From: CAVPDE01 sp964580575
GTDB taxonomy: Bacteria; Desulfobacterota; DSM-4660; Desulfatiglandales; HGW-15
Direction: 5' to 3'
Length of the DNA stretch: 47,148 nt
Assembly (NCBI GenBank): GCA_964580575.1
Contig: CAZOLJ010000033.1
Span: 1-47,148 of the forward strand
Every line of letters starts with the position of its first letter. Positions within the stretch are counted from its first letter, which is position 1. This document shows positions 40,559 through 47,148 of the stretch, piece after piece. Below the pieces are notes generated by a model. That model did not search any database and was not told the DNA's origin. It saw nothing but the letters and a program-made list of their open reading frames with translations. The position numbers and the translations under genes were made by a program.

Positions 40559-42199
40559 ATGGCAGACAAAGTTTACGATGCGGTAATTATCGGAGGAGGG
40601 CACCATGGGACGATTATCGCTCCGTACCTGGCCAAAGCTGGAATGAAGGTCGGGGTTTTTGAGCGTCTGGACCACTTAGGCGGAGGAGCGATCACCGAGG
40701 ATCTTCCTTCTCCGGGATTTCGCGGAAATTTCTGCGCCCATTTCACCCGTTTCTACGGTCACCCGGGTTACAAAGAGTTCAACCTTCGGCAAGAAGGTCT
40801 GGAGTACACGTTTCCGGACACCAATGAAGCGATCATTTTTGATGACGGGACCAGTTATGTGGCTTATGCGGCCTTCACCGTGGTCGATCCCAAAACAGGG
40901 GAGACCAAGTACAACGAAGCGAACGTGAAGAAGACCTACGAACAGATTAAGCGGTTTTCCAAGGTCGATGCGGAAACGTATCTCGATCTCACCGAGAAAT
41001 ACAGGACCAAGTGGCGCTCAGCCTTCCACAAGTATCGCTATTCTCCGCCCACGCCGTGGGGAACTCCTGACCCCCTGGAAGAACTCTTCAATGATCCTGA
41101 CAGCGGTCTCGAACTGCCCATGCAGTTCATGACGTGCAAGCAAATCGCCCGCTATTTCTTTGAAAGCGATGAGCTGAGAATCCTCACCTTGAGAGGATTC
41201 CTGACCTCATGGGGTTGCTTCCCCGAAGATGTGCCCGGCATCATGGTGACGATTGCGACGATTCACCTCACCCTGGGTTGGGAAACGGCCGCCATTGCCA
41301 AAGGCGGCACCCAGGCCATCACCAATTCGCTGGTTTCCGTGGGCAAGAAAATGGGCATCGAGTACCACATCAATTCGGAAGTCCAAAAGGTGCTCATTGA
41401 AAACGGCACAGCCAAAGGCGTGAAACTGCTGGACGGCACAGAGGTCAAGGCCAAACAGCTGGTGGTCTCGGACAATGCCTCGCCTCAGCTCTTTCAGCGC
41501 TTGATCGGAGAGGACAAAATCACGGATGTCATGAAACGCAAGGCCCGTGTTTACCAGTTCGATCGAGGCGAGCTGTTCTGGGGAACCGTGGGAGTTCATG
41601 AGCTTCCCAAATACAAGGCCGCCAAGGACAACCCCGATGTGAACATCACGCCCCGGACCTACTTTGCACCCAAGGATCTCGGGTTCATCGAGGACAAATA
41701 CCAGCACGAGATTTATCTGCTGGGCATTCCTTCCAAGATGTTTATCCTCACCGCCCCGGACAGCATTTGGGATCCCAGCAGGGTGCCTGCGGGAAAACAC
41801 TCTTTGCATGTGGAAGAGTTTACCTGTCCTGCAAGGCTCTTTTCCAGGAAGGAATGGAAACAGATGACTGAGCAGTTCGTAGACGTGCTTTTCGAGGTGT
41901 GGCAGGAGTATGCTCCGAACATGACGAAGGACAATCTCATTGTCCATCGGATCACCAACCCTGCGGATATCCAGGACACTCATCTGGATATGAAGGAAGG
42001 GGGCTGGTGTGAAGGCAATATGGCCGGCGTTCAGAACGGACGCTTCAGGGGCATTCCCGGCGGGTACAAAACTTTTGTCAAGAACCTCTATCAGTGTTCA
42101 TCCGGTGTCTACGGCGGCCCCGGCATCGGACGCGGCTCGAGCTACAACTGCTACAAAGTCATAGCCCAGGACCTCGGTCTTGCGGCGCCGAAATTCTAG
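40559..42199 (+). CDS. FAD-dependent oxidoreductase of the phytoene-dehydrogenase/PYROXD2 family
   Basis: The 546-residue flavoprotein starts DAVIIGGGHHGTIIAPYLAK, a GxGxxG FAD loop of the GGGHNG type, followed by GVFERLDHLGGGAITED. The middle includes AAIAKGGTQAITNSL, the family's active-site-proximal glycine-rich strand. The end has VYGGPGIGRGSSYNCYKV, the second FAD-contacting segment. CrtI/PYROXD2 relatives oxidise or isomerise C-C bonds of hydrophobic substrates. The true substrate here is unknown. No signal peptide or membrane helix is apparent. ATG at 40559 follows GAGGAGG. It is the last gene of the operon and the most likely electron donor to the adjacent ETF. Confidence 0.85.
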   Translation: MADKVYDAVIIGGGHHGTIIAPYLAKAGMKVGVFERLDHLGGGAITEDLPSPGFRGNFCAHFTRFYGHPGYKEFNLRQEGLEYTFPDTNEAIIFDDGTSYVAYAAFTVVDPKTGETKYNEANVKKTYEQIKRFSKVDAETYLDLTEKYRTKWRSAFHKYRYSPPTPWGTPDPLEELFNDPDSGLELPMQFMTCKQIARYFFESDELRILTLRGFLTSWGCFPEDVPGIMVTIATIHLTLGWETAAIAKGGTQAITNSLVSVGKKMGIEYHINSEVQKVLIENGTAKGVKLLDGTEVKAKQLVVSDNASPQLFQRLIGEDKITDVMKRKARVYQFDRGELFWGTVGVHELPKYKAAKDNPDVNITPRTYFAPKDLGFIEDKYQHEIYLLGIPSKMFILTAPDSIWDPSRVPAGKHSLHVEEFTCPARLFSRKEWKQMTEQFVDVLFEVWQEYAPNMTKDNLIVHRITNPADIQDTHLDMKEGGWCEGNMAGVQNGRFRGIPGGYKTFVKNLYQCSSGVYGGPGIGRGSSYNCYKVIAQDLGLAAPKF

Positions 42200-42200
42200 A

Positions 42201-42257
42201 TTCCCCTCTCCTCCATCCGCCCTCTCCCCACACCAGGGGAGGGGCGGATGAGGGGAA
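42201..42257. repeat. C/G-rich dispersed element, short copy
   Basis: CCCCTCTCCTCCATCCGCCC pairs with GGGGCGGATGAGGGG around CCACACCAGGG, forming a strong hairpin just after the flavoprotein stop. It is well placed to end the operon transcript. Confidence 0.65.
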
Positions 42258-42406
42258 ACCAGCCTCGTTTTTCCAAACTCCCTCATCACCACAAAGACCC
42301 TTTCGATCGACTGATCATCGGTCAGGCCATGATCGAACGGATTCCAATCACGACGGTCAATCGGCAGTTCGAGCCCTATGATGTGAAAGTCCTCTGGGGG
42401 AATTGA
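42248..42406 (+). pseudogene. PIN-domain (VapC-like) toxin C-terminal remnant
   Basis: A 52-codon frame encodes LPHHHKDPFDRLIIGQAMIE, then RIPITTVNRQFEPYDVKVLW and a stop. This is the characteristic end of PIN-domain toxins: D-P-F-D-R with the conserved Asp, and the final strand. The N-terminal two thirds with the first acidic residues are missing, and the frame begins inside the C/G-rich repeat. So this is a truncated, non-functional leftover of a toxin-antitoxin locus. The following 350 bases hold no recognisable gene. Confidence 0.7.
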
Positions 42407-42763
42407 GGAGGAGAGAACGCATCTGATCGCCAGGGAGCGAGACCCAAGCGGCGATCCATAAGAGCCTGCGGCCCACATACCATCGCCCAAAATCAGAATG
42501 CTCGCCATTCGATGACCTCCCGACGTTGACCTCTATGAAAACCGAGAGCGCATCCTGCAATCCATGCATACAGTATGTGAGCTGACATTCGGCACGATGC
42601 CTCGGTATGACATCATTTGGCATGCTTGAATCGTCTCTCACCTGATAGCACGATAGGCTACGATCACAAATCATAACTTCGACACCGATAGCAGGCAGTA
42701 AGAAACTACATCTCCTGTGTCATTCCTGCAAACCTGCTTTAAGAAGAAGTTCGCCCCTCCTTT

Positions 42764-43236
42764 TCATTTCATCCCGGTTCTTTCGAGGCATTGCTCTTGC
42801 AAGTCTTTCCCAAGAGAAATGCGGGTTATCGTTTGGCCCTCATTCCTCGGGTCTAGGATCTGATATTCCACTATCTCGACGCTGCTTTTGGCCGGGTAGC
42901 TATAGCTATTGAAAATCGTATCACCGCTCAAGAAATTGGCGTTAGAATACTCCGATAGACCCACGGGCATCGTGGTCGTCACAGCGGGATTCTCTCCGTC
43001 ATATCTGTCACTATCGACAATCCTCGCTATGGGAACAGGGGCGAGGGGGTTGGGGGTGATGCTCAAAAGAGATGGATTGTACCCATATCTGCTGGTGTTC
43101 GAAAGCCATTGCGCAAAGGGGTTTTGTGTTTGATTGCTCCAAGGGTATTTTCCATTAGCGCGTGACTGTGAACACTATAGAGAAAGCAGAGCACGCATAT
43201 TATGGCACAGTTCAAGACATATGTTCCTTTTCTCAT
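42764..43236 (-). pseudogene. Secreted protein of unknown family, broken by a one-base frameshift
   Basis: ATG at 43236 overlaps the previous stop (ATGA) and encodes a clear signal peptide (MRKGTYVLNCAIICVLCFLY, SVHSHA). Directly after the cleavage site, near 43158, coding potential moves to another frame. That frame runs NGKYPWSNQTQNPFAQWLSN, through ITPNPLAPVPIARIVDSDRY, to DLQEQCLERTGMK and a stop. Adding one base would restore a roughly 155-residue exported protein. The mature part has no motif I recognise. It is either a decayed gene or a sequencing error. The gene upstream shows the same kind of break. Confidence 0.62.
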
Positions 43237-44023
43237 TTCTTCTTTCTCCTTGTGTCTTGCCCGTACAGCAGTTGCTCTTCCTCTTCTTTGATCCTCCTGT
43301 TCAGGAGTGTCGTCTTTTCTTTGCTCTCGGAAGGAGTGCTTACCATAGACGCCCTTAACCTCTCCTCTCTTGTCGTCGCCCTGGCCAACCCAGTTACGGT
43401 GTACTGAAAGTATGGTCTTACCCACTCGAACCCAAGCTTGGTCGCATTCGCAGGGTACTGAAGGGAGAAGTCAAGGTTTCTGAGCTTAGTCTCGGGATCT
43501 TTCACGGGAACAAATGGCGAAGCGCTGAAGCGTTCGTATTCTTCCTCATACTGCTTTCTTTCTTCTTCGGTCTTGCCATGCAGCGCAAGGACGATGCCTT
43601 CCATATTGTTCTTCTGGCTCACATAGGCACATGCTGTAAAGCTCCCCGGTTCCAGATTCGGTCGTCCATAACCAGGCTTGTAGATAAAGAATTCAGGGTC
43701 AGCGGTAAAGTAATTGCCCAGCACAGCCGACGCTAGCCACGCAGCCTCATTCACACCCTTTATCTCCCCTTTGGGTCCAGTGATTGACCACTCTCCATTC
43801 TGGTCCGTGAGCGTTTCCTTCGCATCCTTAAACCGGAAAGTCGAGCTAAACGGGGTTGCCCTAGCTTCGCGCCATACCGCTACCACTCCAGCTCTTCAAT
43901 GGGCTTCAGGGTCTCGGCATCTACTACCTTTCCCCGGAAGGTCCAGTCTTCCGCGGGATAGGCATGAACACTCATCAACCCGAAAAATGTGATCAGAAAC
44001 GTTCCATAGGATATTTTCCTCAT
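43233..44023 (-). pseudogene. Exported protein with carboxypeptidase-regulatory-like N-terminus, frameshifted
   Basis: From ATG 44023 the first frame encodes a signal peptide (MRKISYGTFLITFFGLMSVH, AYPAE) and FRGKVVDAETLKPIEE, the opening strand of carboxypeptidase regulatory-like (peptidase-associated) domains. It then hits TAG at 43882-43880. The second frame continues the same domain (VVAVWREARATPFSSTFRFK, then DQNGEWSITGPKG) for 217 residues to the stop at 43233. One missing base near 43890 explains both: an added G would read PIEGAGVVAVW. The restored protein is about 260 residues and periplasmic or extracytoplasmic, with unknown function. Pseudogene or sequencing error cannot be told apart here. 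Confidence 0.68.
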
Positions 44024-44026
44024 AGT

Positions 44027-44251
44027 TCACTCCCAGCTTGTAAAATTCCCGTGTCCAAGAGATGCAAGCAAGAGCTTTGAAAAGAACCCGTCTATGTCAC
44101 CAGTCCCAAACCTCTTCAAAACACCTACCCTCCCACTCTTCAAGTCATAGACATAGTAGCCCGCCTCATCCGCACCCATCAGGCGGCTGTACCCCTTCAC
44201 GTCCGCACTCAGGATTGCGGTGAGTTTCCTTTTGACCTTCTCTGTCATCAT
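44027..44251 (-). pseudogene. N-terminal remnant of a class III adenylate cyclase-like protein fused to unrelated sequence
   Basis: The 74-residue frame begins TEKVKRKLTAILSADVKGYS, then RLMGADEAG. This is the characteristic opening of class III (CyaA-like) nucleotide cyclases, including the first metal-binding Asp. After ADEAG, homology stops and the chain continues YYVYDLKSGRVGVLKRFGTG to an early end. The catalytic remainder is absent. It looks like a deletion or recombination scar that joined a cyclase start to the tail of another gene. It lies just downstream of a terminator and just upstream of the two frameshifted exported genes. Confidence 0.6.
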
Positions 44252-44264
44252 TGGATCATCCCCA

Positions 44265-44310
44265 AAATGAAAAAGCCTCTGGAGGGGAACCGAAGCCCCT
44301 CAGAGGCTTC
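44265..44310 (-). terminator. Rho-independent terminator of the DUF4258/YgiT operon
   Basis: On the minus strand AAGCCTCTGAGGGG and CCCCTCCAGAGGCTT form a 14-bp stem (one bulge) around CTTCGGTT, followed by TTTTTCATTTT. It is about 180 bases after the YgiT-type gene and clearly oriented to end minus-strand transcripts from it. The 181 bases in between show no gene. Confidence 0.85.
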
Positions 44311-44491
44311 ACTTCCAAACCCTTAGGGTGGCACTGTTTCATGGCCATGTCATGAAGGCTGCGGTTAGGCTGAAAGTTTACCGGGTGACTCAATTGTTTG
44401 GGATTTGAATCAAGGATAGACCTGCTTGGAAGAGATGTCCAGAGCCTTTGTTGTTTGGCATTGTATGGGCGAGGCAGTCATATGGCCGACC

Positions 44492-44722
44492 CTAACAGCT
44501 TGCAGCAAAATCAAAAACAGGGACCTCGACTTTCCTTACGGGTCTGAATTGTTCTTTTGCGAACTTCAACAATTCGTCCGTGACCTCTGGAGAATAGGTC
44601 TTCTCCCCGCATCGTTCACAAACTTCAGCAGGGACATTTTCAACAAGGAAATATTTGCCTTCTTCTTCATAGCTGAAGGTCACGCTCATTTTCGTTGTTT
44701 CACCCCCGCAAAAAACGCATCT
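44492..44722 (-). CDS. YgiT-type zinc-finger protein (MqsA-like antitoxin N-domain)
   Basis: This 76-residue protein has two CxxC pairs, MRCVFCGG and EVCERCGEKTYSPEV, the zinc site of YgiT/MqsA-type antitoxins. They are separated by the usual YEEEGKYFLVENVPAEV strand pair. The C-terminal helix-turn-helix of full MqsA is absent. ATG at 44722 overlaps the stop of the DUF4258 gene, so it is translated with it. Toxin-first order with coupled translation fits a small type II toxin-antitoxin-like module, but activity is inferred from family context. Confidence 0.82.
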   Translation of the reverse strand, partial: RCVFCGGETTKMSVTFSYEEEGKYFLVENVPAEVCERCGEKTYSPEVTDELLKFAKEQFRPVRKVEVPVFDFAASC

Positions 44723-45036
44723 CATGCTTTTGTCCTCCTGACTCTGTAATCTATCCATTCGGAAGCATTCGGCTCATACGCGGTAATGACAGTAACTGCC
44801 GGTGGAAGCGAAAGCTGCACATGAAGGTGCCTCCCGGCTTTCGACACTCCATAAACAAGACAGCTTGGGGAGTATTTGTCATCAGGATATTCTTCGATGA
44901 TCTCTCCTATCAGGATCGCTGCCTCAACCTCGATTCGGTCAATAGACCGATTGATCATTCTTTTCACAGCGTGATCAGAAAACCGGTATTTTCCGGTAGT
45001 TATCTCAGCCTTAATCTCATCTAGTCCCATTCGCAT
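44722..45036 (-). CDS. DUF4258 protein, probable toxin partner
   Basis: The 104-residue protein begins MGLDEIKAEITTGKYRFSDH and has the DUF4258 layout: FSDHAVKRMINRSI with conserved His and Arg, EEYPDDKYSPSCLVYG, GRHLHVQLSLPP and ITAYEPNASEWIDYRVRR. The fold is expected to resemble small RelE/BrnT-like ribonucleases, with His/Arg as candidate catalytic residues. The YgiT-type gene follows with overlap. A paralogue lies at 46545 on the other strand. Either ATG (45036 or 45030) may be used. Confidence 0.82.
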   Translation of the reverse strand: MRMGLDEIKAEITTGKYRFSDHAVKRMINRSIDRIEVEAAILIGEIIEEYPDDKYSPSCLVYGVSKAGRHLHVQLSLPPAVTVITAYEPNASEWIDYRVRRTKA

Positions 45037-46065
45037 CTCTTAATGTTGAACCACATCATAGTCAAAACTATCGAAAAAATCAAACGCCCCAGTCTTTAAC
45101 GTAACAAGGAAGCCAAAGACGGATTAATCGCACACATCTTGCAGCACGACCAATCATTCAAATAATACCGCAAGAACTGGGTGAGGCTCAACCTCTGAAT
45201 AATGCCGATTCGATAGATTACAAAATCAAAGCGTCTGTGTGGAAGCCGGGCCAGAAATTGAAGGTTTCGAATTGGAGCCAGCTGCTGATGATCTGCCAAT
45301 TAAAGATTTCGAGGGCATGCTCGGGTCCGCGTTCAATTTGAAATCGTTACTGGCCCCCCTCCTGTCCATGCGATAGGCTGAATTGGGTAACCATGAATCA
45401 ACCTCCCACCTGACGGCACGATAAGCTACAGTTTGTAATCGCTTGGGTGTTCTAAGAGAATCCTATTGACTTCCGTTGAGTTCTCATTCAGTATAGCCCT
45501 CAAATTATCCTACGCAACTTAGGTTCACTCAAACCCTTTTTCGAGGAAGTTATGAAGTGGGCCTACCTCAAGATGCCCGACCTTTGCCTCCCTAGGACTC
45601 TGACCTGAGGGGAGGCGTCCTCCGTATCTTATAAGGCATATCCACAGTAAGATTGGGCTGAATTCTGTTCGGTATCTCTTTTGGACGAATGGCCTCCGGG
45701 CTCCCACCGAGCAGAACTGAAATTCGATTAGACGTTATCTAGAGAAGAATCGAAAAGGGCTTCCCTCATGGAAAACCGAGGATCTCATTCTCACAAAAAT
45801 CTGTCGAACGACCTGGTTCAGATGCAACTCAAATCCAAGATAGACCGGCTCCTAGCTTTTCGCTGAAATAAAGAAGAGAAAAAACTGCGGGCAGCTTGAA
45901 AGGAGGAGGAACGATCATTTTTTTTGATCCCACTATCCGTTTTTGCATAGAGATGTCGTCTTCACTTGATCCTCAAGAACGAAAACTTTGCGGAACAAGC
46001 TCCTACTCTCATTGGCAACTTTAACTTCTGCGATGGCTACACATCACAGCGGAGGGTGAGGTGAT
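45037..46065. other. 1-kb AT-richer intergenic stretch without a convincing gene
   Basis: Frames here are short and lack start signals or domain motifs. The one visible structure is a roughly 40-bp phrase at 45390-45432 (CACCTGACGGCACGATAAGC) that recurs diverged at 42630-42665 (CACCTGATAGCACGATAGGC). Base composition is lower in GC than the catabolic region. The last 150 bases probably hold the promoter of the KH-domain gene; GAAAGGAGGAGG occurs at about 45898. Confidence 0.5.
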
Positions 46066-46326
46066 ATGAAAGAACTGATTGAAGTTATGGCAAAGGCCCT
46101 TGTGGATGCCCCTGAAGAGGTCGCTGTCACGGAAAATAGGGGACAGCATACTTCTGTCTTTGAGCTGAGGGTGGCCAGAGGAGACGTGGAAAAAGTGATC
46201 GGCAAGCAGGGACGCACGGCAGAGTCAATGAGGATAATCCTTGCGGGAGCCTCAACGAAGCTGAGGAGGCGGTGCGTTCTTGAGATCGTGGATGAGATGC
46301 AGAATTCCTATGGGTCAACACTATAG
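46066..46326 (+). CDS. khpA: KH-domain RNA-binding protein KhpA-like
   Basis: The 86-residue protein is a single KH domain. It opens MKELIEVMAKALVDAPEEVA, has VFELRVARGDVEKVIGKQGR with the GxxG loop (GKQG), then TAESMRIILAGASTKLRRR and VLEIVDEM. It binds RNA in the cytosol; KhpA proteins act with KhpB as global RNA chaperones. In most bacteria khpA sits between rpsP and rimM. Here it is alone in an accessory region, so it is probably a second copy or a displaced gene. ATG at 46066 follows GGAGGGTGAGG. Confidence 0.9.
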   Translation: MKELIEVMAKALVDAPEEVAVTENRGQHTSVFELRVARGDVEKVIGKQGRTAESMRIILAGASTKLRRRCVLEIVDEMQNSYGSTL

Positions 46327-46544
46327 AAGCCATCAAACCAGAGGCTGACCTGGAAATCAGATCCTAGGTACACCTTGAGGTGTTTCATTAATTGGGAAAT
46401 CGTTACCACTTTTACATGCTTAATACCGCAATAGGCGGGCGTTTTTCCTAGCTATAAAGGTGATATCAAGGAAACATTTCCATCTATACCAGCTGTTGGC
46501 GTGGCCAGATTGACCATCCATGAGCGAAGGAGTATGATTCTCGT

Positions 46545-46880
46545 GTGAGTATGCTTGAGGACATTCGGGTCAAGATTCCGAGTCGGCAGTTCGAATTCTC
46601 GAAACATGCCGTTGACCAGAGTATTATTCGAGACATCGCCGTGGCGGAAGTTGAACAGGCCATATCGAGCCGGTGTCAGGTGATCGAAGACTACCCGGAA
46701 GACAAGTATGGCCCAAGTTGCCTGATATTGGGATTTACGGATGCGGGACGGCCTTTGCACATCCAGTGCAGTTATCCCACTCGCCCACTTATCAAGATCA
46801 TCACCTTGTATCAACCAGATCCGAACTTGTGGATTGATTACCGGATTAGAAAGACCAGCTCAGGAGGTGAGGAACCATGA
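46545..46880 (+). CDS. DUF4258 protein, second probable toxin
   Basis: This 111-residue paralogue of the protein at 44722 shares FSKHAVDQSIIRDIAVAEVE, EDYPEDKYGPSCLILGFTDA, GRPLHIQCSYP and NLWIDYRIRKT. The conserved His after FSK and the Arg of the helix are kept in modified form (SIIRD rather than MINRS). The start is GTG at 46545 or ATG at 46551, downstream of GAAGGAG. The gene overlaps the next one by four bases (ATGA). Promoter-like sequence must lie in the 218-base gap after the KH gene, where no other gene is seen. Confidence 0.8.
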   Translation: MSMLEDIRVKIPSRQFEFSKHAVDQSIIRDIAVAEVEQAISSRCQVIEDYPEDKYGPSCLILGFTDAGRPLHIQCSYPTRPLIKIITLYQPDPNLWIDYRIRKTSSGGEEP

Positions 46881-47086
46881 AGGAAACCATGATTGAAACA
46901 GAAGTGACTTACACGCTGGAGCATGGCGGCGAATTCTATATTATTGAGCAAGTCCCAGCGCGGGTATGTAGGGAAACGGGGGAGCAGTTCTTTGCGCCTG
47001 AAACAGTGGAACATATCCAACAAATCATCAAAAGCAAGAAGGAGCCCGATAGAGTTGTCGAGACCCCGGTTTATAGGTACGCCTGA
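46877..47086 (+). CDS. YgiT-like antitoxin lacking its zinc-binding cysteines
   Basis: The 69-residue protein aligns with the YgiT-type protein at 44492 from its beta-strand region onward (VTYTLEHGGEFYIIEQVPAR, VCRETGEQFFAPETVEHIQQ). The first CxxC is absent and the second is reduced to a single Cys (CRETGE), so it cannot form the usual zinc finger. The rest of the fold and the C-terminal RVVETPVYRYA strand are kept. It is translationally coupled to the DUF4258 gene upstream, suggesting a functional zinc-free antitoxin. The last 60 bases of the window hold no further gene. Confidence 0.75.
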   Translation: MKETMIETEVTYTLEHGGEFYIIEQVPARVCRETGEQFFAPETVEHIQQIIKSKKEPDRVVETPVYRYA

Positions 47087-47148
47087 ATCATGCCCAACAT
47101 GTCGCTCCACTCGGACGGCGGGTAGGCTTTCGCCGTTGTGAAATCCTA

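Noticed and set aside
40386..40586. 66-codon frame between etfB and the flavoprotein
   Set aside because: It translates a dispersed repeat (PPFAKGGKGGF) and overlaps the ribosome site of the next gene.
45096..45299. 67-codon minus-strand frame in the gene-poor tail
   Set aside because: No start signal, domain or neighbour supports it. Composition is unremarkable and it is probably random.

Overview
The window looks like chromosomal DNA of a strictly anaerobic, GC-rich Desulfobacterota-type bacterium (sulfate-reducing or syntrophic aromatic degrader). The basis is gene content: UbiD-family (de)carboxylases with a phenylphosphate-type activation module, tungsten aldehyde oxidoreductase, Hdr/Flx electron-bifurcation modules, an ETF:membrane Fe-S oxidoreductase chain, and no oxygen-dependent catabolic enzyme. 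I could run no search, so all family calls rest on motifs, length and gene order.

Layout. (1) 1-2.4 kb: thiamin pyrimidine salvage, an NCS1 permease (CytX type) plus ThiD. (2) 2.6-4.2 kb: an orphan response regulator and a lytic transglycosylase. (3) 15.05 down to 4.47 kb, minus strand: a phenol-type locus. In transcription order it holds a split PEP-synthase-like kinase (PpsA, PpsB), a UbiD, two HAD proteins, a second UbiD, a 10-kDa PpcC-like subunit, a third UbiD, UbiX and a CTP-dependent (archaeal-type) riboflavin kinase. This fits phenylphosphate synthase and carboxylase together with local supply of prenyl-FMN. (4) 15.4-21 kb: two LysR regulators, a tandem UPF0261/Tm-1-like pair and a transglutaminase-like protein. 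(5) 21.2-32.3 kb, plus strand: SDR, HdrCB fusion, a double HdrA, MvhD/FlxD, FlxC, FlxB, FlxA, tungsten AOR and a polyferredoxin. (6) 32.8-42.2 kb, plus strand: a second, divergent PpsA/PpsB-like pair, a duplicated alpha-beta-barrel protein, a membrane Fe-S (HdrD-like) ETF:quinone oxidoreductase, EtfA, EtfB and a PYROXD2/phytoene-dehydrogenase-like flavoprotein. I recognise no described pathway with this set, and it is the best candidate here for something new. (7) 42.2-47.1 kb: a gene-poor accessory tail with a PIN-domain stub, two secreted-protein genes each broken by a one-base frameshift, a cyclase N-terminal remnant, a KhpA-like KH protein and two DUF4258/YgiT-type toxin-antitoxin-like pairs in opposite orientation.

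How it fits together. Region 3 would phosphorylate phenol and carboxylate it to 4-hydroxybenzoate. A 32-bp operator-promoter block is shared by the ppsBA-side promoter, the first UbiD operon promoter and, more weakly, the SDR-Hdr-AOR operon. This suggests that one or both LysR proteins co-regulate aromatic activation and the redox module. Region 6 repeats the ATP-dependent activation logic without UbiD enzymes and passes electrons from a flavoprotein through ETF to the quinone pool.

Intergenic spaces are crowded with at least six families of dispersed repeats: CACAAAGG-word arrays, paired REP-like hairpins, CCCGCGAAGGCGGG palindromes, C/G-rich mini-elements, and others.
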